20,860 nt of DNA from an uncultured Collinsella sp. GTDB taxonomy: Bacteria; Actinomycetota; Coriobacteriia; Coriobacteriales; Coriobacteriaceae. Position 1 is the first letter of the stretch, and each line of letters opens with the position of its first letter. The stretch is taken from the NCBI GenBank assembly GCA_900761995.1, contig CAAFEY010000020.1:1-20860 (forward strand), in the 5' to 3' direction. The position numbers and the translations under genes are program-made. Shown here piece by piece: positions 13,148 to 20,859 of the stretch. The notes beneath the pieces are model-generated. The model was not told the DNA's origin. It saw only the letters and a program-made list of their open reading frames with translations, and searched no databases.

Positions 13148-13845
13148 CGGCCGCCCTCCTCGACGATGTTGACGAAGTTCTTAAGGATGCGCTGACCCAG
13201 CGCGGAGGATTTCTCGGGATGGAACTGGCAGCCCCACACGTTGCCATGGCGCACGATGCACGGGAAGCTCCGTGTATAGTGCGTGCGCGCCAGCACATCG
13301 GCGGCATCGGCGTCGTCGGCCACCGCATAGCTGTGGGTGAAATACATGTTGGCACCCTCGGCAAAACCGGCGAGCAGCGGGTCGGCCGCACCGGCGGGCG
13401 TCATGTGCACCTGGTCCCAGCCCACGTGCGGCACCTTCAGGCGGCTCGACTCCAAGCGCGTGCACGAACCGCGCATAATGCCCAGGCCATCGACCCAGGG
13501 GCCGCCGGCCTGCTCGGAGGCATCGTCGTCCGCGTCCGCGCCCTCGTCCGCCGGCACACCCTCGTCGCCGCGCTCAAAAAACAGCTGAAGGCCCAGGCAG
13601 ATGCCGAGCAGCGGAGTTCCGGCGGCAACGGCGTCGAGCACCGCGTCCGCCTCGCTGCTCTGGCGCATAAAGGCGATCGCGTCATAGAACGCGCCCACGC
13701 CCGGGATGACCAGGCCGTCGGCGCGGCGGATCTGTTCCGGATCGTCCGACGTGCAGGCGGCGGCACCGGCGCGCGCAAGCCCGCGCACGACGCTCGACAA
13801 GTTGCCCTTGTGGTAGTCGACCACCACGATCTTCGGTTCGCCCAC
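13144..13845 (-). CDS. hisH: Imidazole glycerol phosphate synthase, glutaminase subunit HisH
   Basis: HisH hydrolyses glutamine and channels ammonia to HisF. The class I amidotransferase signature is complete: GVGAFYDA, GICLGLQLFFERG with nucleophile Cys83, and QFHPEKS with His209 and Glu211. The VPHVGWDQVH segment is also typical. The product has 233 residues, about 25-30 longer than usual, because of an acidic insertion after ERGDEG (about residues 94-115, rich in Asp, Glu and Ala). The start is GTG at 13845 with an AAGGGAGGGG leader; no ATG upstream fits. A hairpin separates it from hisB, while hisA overlaps its end. Confidence 0.97.
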   Translation of the reverse strand: MGEPKIVVVDYHKGNLSSVVRGLARAGAAACTSDDPEQIRRADGLVIPGVGAFYDAIAFMRQSSEADAVLDAVAAGTPLLGICLGLQLFFERGDEGVPADEGADADDDASEQAGGPWVDGLGIMRGSCTRLESSRLKVPHVGWDQVHMTPAGAADPLLAGFAEGANMYFTHSYAVADDADAADVLARTHYTRSFPCIVRHGNVWGCQFHPEKSSALGQRILKNFVNIVEEGGR

Positions 13846-13872
13846 GCGACCCCTCCCTTATCTCATCATCCA

Positions 13873-13911
13873 AAACCACCACAAAGGAGACAGGCACCTC
13901 TGTGGTGGTTT
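13873..13911. repeat. Hairpin in the hisB-hisH gap
   Basis: The perfect arms AAACCACCACA (13873-13883) and TGTGGTGGTTT (13901-13911) flank a 17-base loop containing GGAGACAGGCACC. On the minus strand it is followed only by TTGG, so termination would be weak. Position inside a closely packed operon suggests a repeat insertion or an mRNA processing or stability element. Confidence 0.75.
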
Positions 13912-13925
13912 GTGCGATCCGTCAG

Positions 13926-14513
13926 CTACAGCGAGCCCTTGGTGCTGGGGATGCCCTGTACGCGGGGGTCCAGCTCGCAGGCGTGGCGCATCGTGCGGCC
14001 CACGGCCTTAAAGGCGGCCTCGATAATGTGATGCGAGTTGCCACCCGCCAGCTCGCGCACGTGCAGTGTGAGCTTGGCATCGCGTGCAAAGGCATAAAAG
14101 AACTCGACGGCCAGCTCGGTATCGAACGTGCCCACGCGCTCGGTCGGCACGGGCAGCTCGCAATAAGCCTGGCCACGGCCCGAGATGTCCACGGCAGCCA
14201 TCACGAGCGTCTCGTCCATGGCGATCGCCGCATCGGAAAAGCGCGTGATGCCCGCCTTGTCGCCCAGCGCCTGGCAAAACGCCTCGCCCAGCACAATGCC
14301 CGTATCCTCGACAGTGTGGTGAGCATCGACCTCAACGTCGCCCACCGCATGTACCGTCAGATCGAACAGGCCGTGGCGGCCAAAGGCGTTGAGCATGTGA
14401 TCGAAAAACGGCACGCCGGTCGAGATATCACACACGCCGCTTCCGTCCAGGTCGAGCTTTACGACAATATCGGTCTCGCCCGTCTTGCGGGTCACCTCGG
14501 CATAACGGTCCAT
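13926..14513 (-). CDS. hisB: Imidazoleglycerol-phosphate dehydratase HisB (monofunctional)
   Basis: HisB dehydrates imidazole glycerol phosphate to imidazole acetol phosphate. The 195-residue product is the monofunctional form without the N-terminal HAD phosphatase domain of the enterobacterial enzyme. Manganese-binding motifs are visible in duplicate, as expected: FFDHM (His39), DAHHTVEDTG (64-72), MDETL (99-103) and NSHHIIEAAFKA (159-170). Its ATG directly abuts the stop of hisC. Because it lacks the phosphatase domain, a separate histidinol-phosphatase is needed, and the PHP protein at 9327-10238 fills that place. Confidence 0.98.
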   Translation of the reverse strand: MDRYAEVTRKTGETDIVVKLDLDGSGVCDISTGVPFFDHMLNAFGRHGLFDLTVHAVGDVEVDAHHTVEDTGIVLGEAFCQALGDKAGITRFSDAAIAMDETLVMAAVDISGRGQAYCELPVPTERVGTFDTELAVEFFYAFARDAKLTLHVRELAGGNSHHIIEAAFKAVGRTMRHACELDPRVQGIPSTKGSL

Positions 14514-15629
14514 CTACATCTCCTCCTTCACCAGCGCGGCAAACGCAGCCAGCACCTCGTCGTTTTCTTGCGGCGTGCCCACGGTGATGCGCAGACAGTC
14601 CGCGAGACCCGGCGCGTAGCTAAAGTCGCGCACCAGAATGGAATACTCGTCGCGCAGACGCTCGCGCACACGCGTGGCATGCGGCGTACGCACGAGCACA
14701 AAGTTCGCCGAGCTCGGCCATGCCTCCACGGGCATGCCCTCGGCGGCCATCGCACGCAGCGCTGCAAGTTCGCGATCGCGCTCAGCCGCGACCTGAGCCA
14801 CCACGGGCGCGTACGCATCGCGGGCACGCACGCAGGCGAGCGCCGCCGCCTGGCTCAGCACGTTAACCGAGTAGATCTGGCGAATCGCCGCGAACACGTC
14901 AATAACCTCGGGCGCCGCGATCACATAGCCCAGGCGCGCGCCGGCAGCGCCAAACGCCTTGGACAGCGTGTGCAGAATCACCAGGTTGGGATGCTCGGCG
15001 ATGAGCGCCTGCGCCGTCGTGGCAGCGCCAAACGAATCATCGGCAAACTCAACATAGGCCTCGTCGACCATCACCATGCCAGGGCACGCGTCGCACAGCG
15101 CCGCGACAAAATCGAGCGGAGCCACGTCGCACGTGGGATTGTTGGGCGAGGTGACGATCGCCAGGTTGCACTCGGGTGCCGCCGCGAGCACAGCGGCCTG
15201 GTCGAGCTCGAAGGTCGCCGGGTCGCGCCACACGTCGCGCACCTCGGTCTGGCATAGCGAGGCAAAAAACGCGTATTCGCTAAAGCACGGCGGGCAGTTG
15301 AGAAGCGTGCGGCCCGCGCCGCCAAACGCCAGCAGATAGTTATAGAGCAGCTCATCGCCGCCGTTGCCCACGCAAATGTTCTCGCGTGCCACGCTATGCC
15401 AAGCAGCAAGCTCATCGCGCAGGTCGTTGGACATGGGATCGGGGTAGCGGTTGAGCGGTATGGCAGCCAGGGCGGCGTCGACCGCCTCGCGCACGCCGGC
15501 CGGCACGGGATAGGTGTTCTCGTTGGCCGAAAGGTTGATGCGCGTGGGCGTAAAGTTGGGATCGTAGGGCTCAATGCCGGCCAAGTAGGGCTGGACGAGC
15601 TCCTTCATGCGGGGCGTGAGTTCAGCCAT
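14514..15629 (-). CDS. hisC: Histidinol-phosphate aminotransferase HisC
   Basis: This PLP enzyme of fold type I transfers an amino group from glutamate to imidazole acetol phosphate. The 371-residue product has INLSANENTYPVP (substrate-binding N-terminal region, 31-43), RYPDP, VGNGGDELL (88-95), TSPNNPT (160-166), VDEAYVEFA (188-196), and LSKAFGAAGARLGY with the PLP lysine Lys224. The ATG at 15629 has a GGAGGCCTAAA leader in the end of hisD, one base upstream; upstream in-frame codons lie inside hisD and are not coding. Broader aminotransferase activity, for example on aromatic keto-acids, is possible in this family. Confidence 0.97.
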   Translation of the reverse strand: MAELTPRMKELVQPYLAGIEPYDPNFTPTRINLSANENTYPVPAGVREAVDAALAAIPLNRYPDPMSNDLRDELAAWHSVARENICVGNGGDELLYNYLLAFGGAGRTLLNCPPCFSEYAFFASLCQTEVRDVWRDPATFELDQAAVLAAAPECNLAIVTSPNNPTCDVAPLDFVAALCDACPGMVMVDEAYVEFADDSFGAATTAQALIAEHPNLVILHTLSKAFGAAGARLGYVIAAPEVIDVFAAIRQIYSVNVLSQAAALACVRARDAYAPVVAQVAAERDRELAALRAMAAEGMPVEAWPSSANFVLVRTPHATRVRERLRDEYSILVRDFSYAPGLADCLRITVGTPQENDEVLAAFAALVKEEM

Positions 15630-15630
15630 T

Positions 15631-17067
15631 TTAGGCCTCCTCGCCAGTCGGACCAGCGCCATCCGCACTTGCAGCCACCAGGTCCACACCCTCGGCAACC
15701 GTCGCCACGGCGTCGCCCGGCCAGGCGACCTTGGTCAGATCGGCCGCGGCCAGCGACGCGGCGCTCACGGCATCCTCGCCCTGCTCCAGCACGCGGCGGC
15801 GCAGAGCGGCCGAAAGCGCGTGCGCCCACAGGCCCTCGGCCTCGGCCAGGCGCTGCGTAGCGGGAGCGTCCGAGAGCAGGCCCTCGGGTGTATAGCAAAT
15901 GACACTCGAGCGCTTGACGAACTCCTCCACCGAAAGCGGGTTGGAGAACATGGCCGTGCCGCCGGTCGGCAGCGTGTGGTTGGGGCCGGCAACATAATCG
16001 CCGAGCGGCTCGGAGCTCCAAGCGCCCACAAAGATGGCGCCGGCGTTGCGAATGCCGCCGAGCAGGCCCATCGCATCCTTGCAGTGCAGCTCCAGGTGCT
16101 CGGGCGCCACGGTGTTCACCGCCTCGACGGCGGCAGCCATATCGGCGGCCACCACGATGGTGCCCTCATTGTCGAGCGAGGCACGCGTGATCTCGGCACG
16201 CGGCGACTGCGCGACCAGGATATCGATGCCGGCCTCGACCTCGCGCGCAAACTGCTCATCGCAGGTCACCAGATAGCAGGCTGCCAGCGGATCGTGCTCG
16301 GCCTGAGCCATCAGGTCGGCCGCGACCACCATAGGCTTGGCCGTGGCATCGGCCAGCACGCAGACCTCGGAGGGACCGGCGACCATGTCGATACCCACGT
16401 CGCCCGAGACAATCTGCTTGGCAGCGGCGACAAAGGCGTTGCCCGGGCCGGTGATTTTGTCGACGCGCGGAATGGTCTCGGTACCGTACGCCAGTGCGGC
16501 CACGGCCTGGGCGCCGCCCACCATATAGATCTCGTCCACGCCGCCGAGTTTAGCGGCCGCGAGCGTATACGGGCTAATCAGTCCATCCTTTTGCGGCGGG
16601 GTCACCATAACCACGCGTTTGACGCCGGCCACCTTGGCGGGAATGGCGTTCATAAGCACGGTGGAAGGGTACTGCGCGCGACCGCCCGGCACATAGATGC
16701 CGGCCGCCGCGAGCGGGGTCACCTTAACGCCGAGCATGGTGCCGTCCGCACGCGTGGTAAACCAGCTCTGCTCGACCTCGCGCTGGTGGAACTCGCGAAT
16801 CTGGCGTGCAGCCTTTTCGAGCGCCGCGACAAAGGCGGGATCAAGGCCTTCGAGCGCGGCATCGATCTGCTCTTGCGGCAAACGGAAGCTCTGCAGTTCA
16901 ACGCCGTCAAAACGCTGACAGTAGTCGCGCACCGCGGCATCGCCATTGGCGCGCACGTTGGCCACGATATCGCGGGCGGCGTCGACGATGTTTTGCGGCA
17001 GCACGCCCTTGCGGTTGAGCTGGTTGGTAACGAGGCGCTCACCGGGAGCAAGCTTGATGGTCTTCAT
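15631..17067 (-). CDS. hisD: Histidinol dehydrogenase HisD
   Basis: HisD makes the last two NAD-dependent oxidations from histidinol to histidine. Recognisable parts are GIYVPGGRAQYPSTVLMNAIPAKVAGV (123-149), GGAQAVAALAYGT, KITGPGNAFVAAAK, and the zinc and catalytic residues Gln255 and His258 (MAQAEHDP), Glu323-His324 (APEHLEL), Asp357, His364 (GPNHTLPTGG) and His416 (EGLWAHALS). The product is 478 residues, longer than the usual 430 or so, because of a C-terminal tail rich in Ala, Glu and Asp after about residue 422. An AGGGGATACCG leader precedes the ATG. The gap to hisZG is 105 bases, GC-rich, with no clear terminator. Confidence 0.97.
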   Translation of the reverse strand: MKTIKLAPGERLVTNQLNRKGVLPQNIVDAARDIVANVRANGDAAVRDYCQRFDGVELQSFRLPQEQIDAALEGLDPAFVAALEKAARQIREFHQREVEQSWFTTRADGTMLGVKVTPLAAAGIYVPGGRAQYPSTVLMNAIPAKVAGVKRVVMVTPPQKDGLISPYTLAAAKLGGVDEIYMVGGAQAVAALAYGTETIPRVDKITGPGNAFVAAAKQIVSGDVGIDMVAGPSEVCVLADATAKPMVVAADLMAQAEHDPLAACYLVTCDEQFAREVEAGIDILVAQSPRAEITRASLDNEGTIVVAADMAAAVEAVNTVAPEHLELHCKDAMGLLGGIRNAGAIFVGAWSSEPLGDYVAGPNHTLPTGGTAMFSNPLSVEEFVKRSSVICYTPEGLLSDAPATQRLAEAEGLWAHALSAALRRRVLEQGEDAVSAASLAAADLTKVAWPGDAVATVAEGVDLVAASADGAGPTGEEA

Positions 17068-17172
17068 TTCGGTATCCCCTATCGGTCGAGGTTGTGTTCG
17101 AAAAACGAGAGGCCGGACGGCGGCGCCAGTCGGCCCGCAGCCCGGACGTTGGGGCGCCCGTGAGTGCTCGCG

Positions 17173-18888
17173 CTATTGTGCCGAGCCCGCAACGGGCTCA
17201 AAATGCTTGCCCTTCACGGCTGCCGCCAAGCGATCTGCCAGATTGCGTACGCGCGGATCCAGACGTGCGGCGCCCGGATTGACAAAGAAGCGGGCCGTGC
17301 AGTCCATGATGCGGCCGGTGATGACCAGGTCGTTATCGCGCAGCGTGGCGCCCGTGGCGGTAATATCCACGATGCGATCGGTCATGCCGACGATGGGGCC
17401 CAGCTCGATGTTGCCGTGCAGTGAGACGATATCGGCATTCACGCCGCGCTCGGCATACCACGCGCTCGCGATGCGCGGGTACTTGGTTGCCACGCGAAAC
17501 GAACCGCGGCGGGCATAGTTGCGCTCGGCCTGACCGGCGCGCCACGCGGGCTCCGCCTCGATAAAGGTGCACAGGCCATAGCCCAGGTCGACCAGCTGCA
17601 GCAGGTTGAGGTCTGCCTCGATAAGCGAGTCCCAACCGCAGATGCCGCAGTCGGCGCCGCCGCAGCCCACAAAGGCGGGCGCGTCGCTGGGGCGCACAAT
17701 GACAAACTCGATATCTCCGACCACGCCCTCGCCGGCACGCGTGTCGCGACCGCGCACGATTAGATGACGGCCGGGGTCACGCAGCTCAGAGACATCCAGG
17801 CCCGCGGCCTCAAGCACGTCGAGCGTGTCAGCCTTAAGCGAGCCCTTGGGCACGGCGATGCGCAGCGGGCCCTCGGCGCCACGGCCCGCGGCGTGGTCGC
17901 CATTGGAAGCGGCATCCTCGGCCGAGGTGCGCGCGGCCTCCAGGCGCTCGAGCGAAAAGGCGAAGCCCGCCGCCGGCACCTCGATACCGTCGCCAAATGC
18001 GCCGGTAAAGATGGAGTCGTAGCGACCGCCCGAGCCCACCGGATCGGGCAGGCCGCCGGCATAGGCCTTAAAGACCAGGCCCGTGTAGTAATCGAAAGAG
18101 TTCATGATGGAGAAGTCGAATGACAGCACCTGGGCGTCCTCGGGTGCCAGGCCCTCGACCAGGGCACGCAGCTCGCGCGTCAGCGGCGCGACAATACCGG
18201 CGGCCTCCAGCAGCGTGTCCACGCGGTCGAGCACCTCGGCACCGCCGTGCAGACGCGGCAGCTCGCTAATGGCGGCCTTGACGGCATCGGACTCGGCGCT
18301 GGCAGCCACGCGGGCATCGAGGCCCACAAAGTCGTTGGCATGCACGCAGCGCAGGGCCTCGGCAGCCAGCTCACGATCCTCGCATACCGCGAGCAATTCC
18401 TTAAACGGACGCACGCTGCCTGCGATAATGCGTGCATCGGGCAGCGCCAGCTTGCGCACCGCCTCGGCCACGAGCGAGACAATCTCGACATCGCCCGCGG
18501 TATCGCCCGCACCGATAAGCTCAAAGCCCAGCTGTGTAAACTGGCGCGAGCCGCCGGCATTGCGCTGGCACTCGCGAACCACCGGCGCCTCGTAGCGAAG
18601 GCGCAGGGGCAGGTCGGCCGCGCGCATGCGAGTCGAAACCAGGCGAACGATCGGCAGCGTGTTGTCGGGACGGACCACCAACAGGCGACCGTCGTCATCA
18701 AAGAGCTTAAACGGCGTATCCGCAATGCGGCCGCCTTCCTCGAGCGAACCCTTGTCCTCGAGTAGCGGCGTCTCGACCGGCAGGTAATGATGCTCCCTAA
18801 AGCAGCCCTTCACCGTCAGCACGATCTCCTCGCGCGCCTGAGCCTCCTCGGGCAATATGTCCCGGAATCCCCACGGTGTGGCCGTCAT
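17173..18888 (-). CDS. HisZ-HisG fusion (ATP phosphoribosyltransferase, regulatory plus catalytic subunits)
   Basis: This is the first gene of the operon and the first committed histidine step, ATP plus PRPP to phosphoribosyl-ATP. Residues 1-320 are HisZ, the HisRS-like regulatory subunit: GFRDILPEEAQ, a KLFDDDGRLLVVRPDNTLPIVRL motif-2-like region (61-83), RQFTQLGFELIG, and YYTGLVFKAYAGGLPDPVGSGGRYD (267-291). A flexible linker rich in Ala, Ser, Glu and Gly (321-341) leads to a short-form HisG (342-560): LRIAVPKGSLKADTLDVLE, RPSDAPAFVG, ATKYPRIA (467-474), HGNIELGPIVGMTDRIVDITATGATLRDN (491-519). In most bacteria these are two genes. The signature after RPSDAP reads GCGGADCGICGWD, unlike the usual GAADLGI..GKD. 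GGAGG lies before the ATG. Confidence 0.93.
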   Translation of the reverse strand: MTATPWGFRDILPEEAQAREEIVLTVKGCFREHHYLPVETPLLEDKGSLEEGGRIADTPFKLFDDDGRLLVVRPDNTLPIVRLVSTRMRAADLPLRLRYEAPVVRECQRNAGGSRQFTQLGFELIGAGDTAGDVEIVSLVAEAVRKLALPDARIIAGSVRPFKELLAVCEDRELAAEALRCVHANDFVGLDARVAASAESDAVKAAISELPRLHGGAEVLDRVDTLLEAAGIVAPLTRELRALVEGLAPEDAQVLSFDFSIMNSFDYYTGLVFKAYAGGLPDPVGSGGRYDSIFTGAFGDGIEVPAAGFAFSLERLEAARTSAEDAASNGDHAAGRGAEGPLRIAVPKGSLKADTLDVLEAAGLDVSELRDPGRHLIVRGRDTRAGEGVVGDIEFVIVRPSDAPAFVGCGGADCGICGWDSLIEADLNLLQLVDLGYGLCTFIEAEPAWRAGQAERNYARRGSFRVATKYPRIASAWYAERGVNADIVSLHGNIELGPIVGMTDRIVDITATGATLRDNDLVITGRIMDCTARFFVNPGAARLDPRVRNLADRLAAAVKGKHFEPVAGSAQ

Positions 18889-18926
18889 CTAGTGAGCCTC
18901 CTCATGCTGTGTTTCATATAGAACGA

Positions 18927-18952
18927 AAGACCGGCATAGCTCCACCGGTCTT
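18927..18952 (-). promoter_or_regulatory. Stem-loop in the his operon leader
   Basis: The arms AAGACCGG and CCGGTCTT (8 pairs, 10-base loop) lie 39-64 bases upstream of the hisZG ATG; on the minus strand the stem is followed by TCGTTCTATAT. This could be a transcription attenuator, an upstream terminator or a structured 5' UTR. I found no histidine-rich leader peptide and no T-box bulge sequence. A weak candidate -10 (TATGCT, at about 18965-18970) lies upstream of it. Confidence 0.45.
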
Positions 18953-19058
18953 CTGGGTACTTTAGCATACTAGAGTGTTTGCGGGGAGAATCGTCCTCCT
19001 CGGCTCACACCGTATTCATTTGGAAACATAGGGGCGGATTGCCGCAACCCAACCCCAC

Positions 19059-19895
19059 CTAGACGCCAATCGCACGACGATACTCTGCCATAACCTGAGC
19101 GTCGGCTGCCGCGGGATTGGCGAAATAGCGCCAGTCATAGGTCTCGGCCGAAACAACTCCGCGATAGCCGCGCGCCACCAGCCTATCCAGGTCGGCGCGC
19201 ATATCGCGGTCGCCGTCACCCCAGGCAAGATGCGTCGTGCCATCTGCCGCAACATCGACAAAATGCACGTGGGCGACATCATCGCCAAGCAGATCGAAAT
19301 AATCGTCGATGGTATCCCCTGCCACCGCCATAGCGCCCAAATCCAGACACGCCTTAAGTGCCGGATGATCAACTGCCTCGATCATGCGCTTCGTATCGGC
19401 CGCCGAGTTCACGATCATCGACTCAACCGGCTGTAGGGCCTCGAGCACCAGTCGCACACCGCACTCTCCCGCATGCTCGGCAATCGCACGCAGCATCGAG
19501 GCGCTGCGACCCCACGCGTCCTCGATCGGCTCGTTCAAAAATGCCCAGCCGCTCGAGACCATGACCTGCTCGGCTCCAAGTTCCGCCGCGATATCTACAA
19601 CGTTCTTAAAGTACGCGAGCGTGCGGGCACGCGCCTCATTCCCGCGCGCCGCGATATTCCACGGCTTGGGGTTGTTCTGTTCGGGACAAAGTCCCACAAT
19701 CCGAACCCCATACCGCTGCGACAGCTCCCGTACCCGCTCGAGCGAATCGTATCCATGGCAATCGACATACAGATGCATCGCCCCGGTCCAAAGCTCGCAA
19801 CACGTGTAGCCCGAAGCCGACGCCGAAGAAAAGAACTCCTCAAGATCAAAGTAGCGATGGCTGATATTCATAACGGCAAGCTGGGGGTAGCTCAT
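19059..19895 (-). CDS. Sugar phosphate isomerase/epimerase, FrlC-like (fructoselysine 3-epimerase type)
   Basis: The 278-residue TIM-barrel protein is of the xylose isomerase-like AP endonuclease family. Segments such as SGYTCCELWTG, GVRIVGLCPEQNNPKPWNI, VLEALQPVESMIVN, CLDLGAMAVAGD, HVHFVDVAADGTTHLAWGDGD and RGYRGVVSAETY line up by eye with E. coli FrlC, which interconverts fructoselysine and psicoselysine. Likely metal ligands are Glu152, Asp185, His211 and Glu251, the family set. The ATG at 19895 has a GGAGAG leader; 20 upstream in-frame codons are ignored. It follows the FrlB-like gene after 73 bases and is likely in one operon with it. The exact substrate may be another Amadori product or keto-sugar. 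Confidence 0.8.
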   Translation of the reverse strand: MSYPQLAVMNISHRYFDLEEFFSSASASGYTCCELWTGAMHLYVDCHGYDSLERVRELSQRYGVRIVGLCPEQNNPKPWNIAARGNEARARTLAYFKNVVDIAAELGAEQVMVSSGWAFLNEPIEDAWGRSASMLRAIAEHAGECGVRLVLEALQPVESMIVNSAADTKRMIEAVDHPALKACLDLGAMAVAGDTIDDYFDLLGDDVAHVHFVDVAADGTTHLAWGDGDRDMRADLDRLVARGYRGVVSAETYDWRYFANPAAADAQVMAEYRRAIGV

Positions 19896-19912
19896 AATTA
19901 CTCTCCAACCCA

Positions 19913-19926
19913 AACGGGGCCCCGTT
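19913..19926. promoter_or_regulatory. Perfect palindrome in the frlB-like/frlC-like gap
   Basis: AACGGGGCCCCGTT is a 14-base perfect palindrome in the 73-base intercistronic gap. A wider GGGCC/GGCCC pairing to 19938 can form a stem-loop. It could reduce downstream expression or bind a regulator; neither is shown. Confidence 0.4.
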
Positions 19927-19968
19927 CCATATAGGAGCGAGGCCCAATTACACAAACGTTATTTGCTC

Positions 19969-20859
19969 TTAGTAGTCGAACTGGTGATAGTAACGACGGT
20001 AGTTGAGGTTGTGCTTGGTGACCGTCTCGTAGTAAGCGGCAAGGCGATCGGTGATCAGCGAGGAGAGGATCCACGGGGACACGATGACGCGGAACTCGTC
20101 GTCAAGGCCGGGGATCGCGAACTCGGCGGTGTCGATGATGTTGATGTCGGTGTCGCCGGTCACGCCGCGGGTCAGGAACGCGCGGACGCGCTCGTCGAGC
20201 TTGCGGTTCTCGTCCTCGCCCATGAACAGGAAGACCGGGACGCCCGGCTCCACGAGCTCGAGGGTGCCGTGGAAGAAGTCGGCCGAGGTGATGTAGCGGG
20301 TGCGCTTCCACTGCATCTCCTCCAGGATGCACATCGAGAACAGGATCGTCTCGCCCCACAGGGCGCCGGAGCCGATGAACATGGTGTAGGGGGCCAGGGC
20401 GTACTTCTTGGCGAGCTCCTCGGCGCGCGGCTCGAAGCTCTTGCGGATGTCGACCAGGTGGGTCCAAACATCCTTGGTCTGCTCGATGAACTTATCGAAC
20501 TGCGGGAAGCAGCCACGGCGGTTGAGCAGGCGCAGGCCGAAGCAGTCGGCGAGGTAGTAGCCCATCTCGCAGCCGCCGTTACCATGATCGGAAGCCATCT
20601 TGACGCAGTTCTCGGCACCCACAGCCTGGCCGATGGGGCCCTCGGGCTTGGTCATGGCGTAGACGCGAATGCCCTTTTCCTTCATCTTCTTGACGGCCTC
20701 GAGGACCTCGGGGGTGGTTCCGGACTCGGAGGCGGTGAGCACGACGGACTTCTCGGTCATGCGCTTGTGGCCCATGACGTTCCACTCGGCGGCGTGGATC
20801 AGGTAGACCTCGAGGTCGCGGTCGCCGAACTTGTTCATGAGGTACTCGAGCTGCATGAG
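19969..20859 (-). CDS. SIS-domain sugar deglycase, FrlB-like (5' end outside window)
   Basis: The 3' part of the gene gives about 296 residues, with the frame open to the window edge; about 50-60 N-terminal residues are missing compared with 340-residue E. coli FrlB. FrlB splits fructoselysine 6-phosphate into glucose 6-phosphate and lysine. The visible SIS sugar-phosphate motif is TASESGTTPEVLEAVKKM. ADFFHGTLELVEPGVPVFLFMGEDENRKLDERV resembles the FrlB region around the catalytic His (HGPLEIVEPGVPFLFLLGNDESR in E. coli), and the RRYYHQFDY end resembles the RRYY tail of E. coli FrlB. Codon choice is more strongly GC-ended than in neighbouring frlC, as in highly expressed genes. Related glucoselysine or fructose-asparagine deglycases are the alternatives. 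Confidence 0.8.
   Translation of the reverse strand, partial: LMQLEYLMNKFGDRDLEVYLIHAAEWNVMGHKRMTEKSVVLTASESGTTPEVLEAVKKMKEKGIRVYAMTKPEGPIGQAVGAENCVKMASDHGNGGCEMGYYLADCFGLRLLNRRGCFPQFDKFIEQTKDVWTHLVDIRKSFEPRAEELAKKYALAPYTMFIGSGALWGETILFSMCILEEMQWKRTRYITSADFFHGTLELVEPGVPVFLFMGEDENRKLDERVRAFLTRGVTGDTDINIIDTAEFAIPGLDDEFRVIVSPWILSSLITDRLAAYYETVTKHNLNYRRYYHQFDY

Noticed and set aside
13902..17163. Long + strand open frames (451 and 518 codons) opposite hisB, hisC and hisD.
   Set aside because: Same shadow effect; composition is rich in Arg, His and Gly, there are no ribosome-binding sites, and the minus strand encodes clear his enzymes.
17068..17172. Terminator or separate promoter between hisZG and hisD.
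   Set aside because: The gap has GC-rich partial stems and a short T run, but no stem directly precedes the T run and no promoter-like pair is clear.
18889..19058. T-box riboswitch or histidine leader peptide before hisZG.
   Set aside because: No TGGnACCGCG-like core and no run of histidine codons was found.
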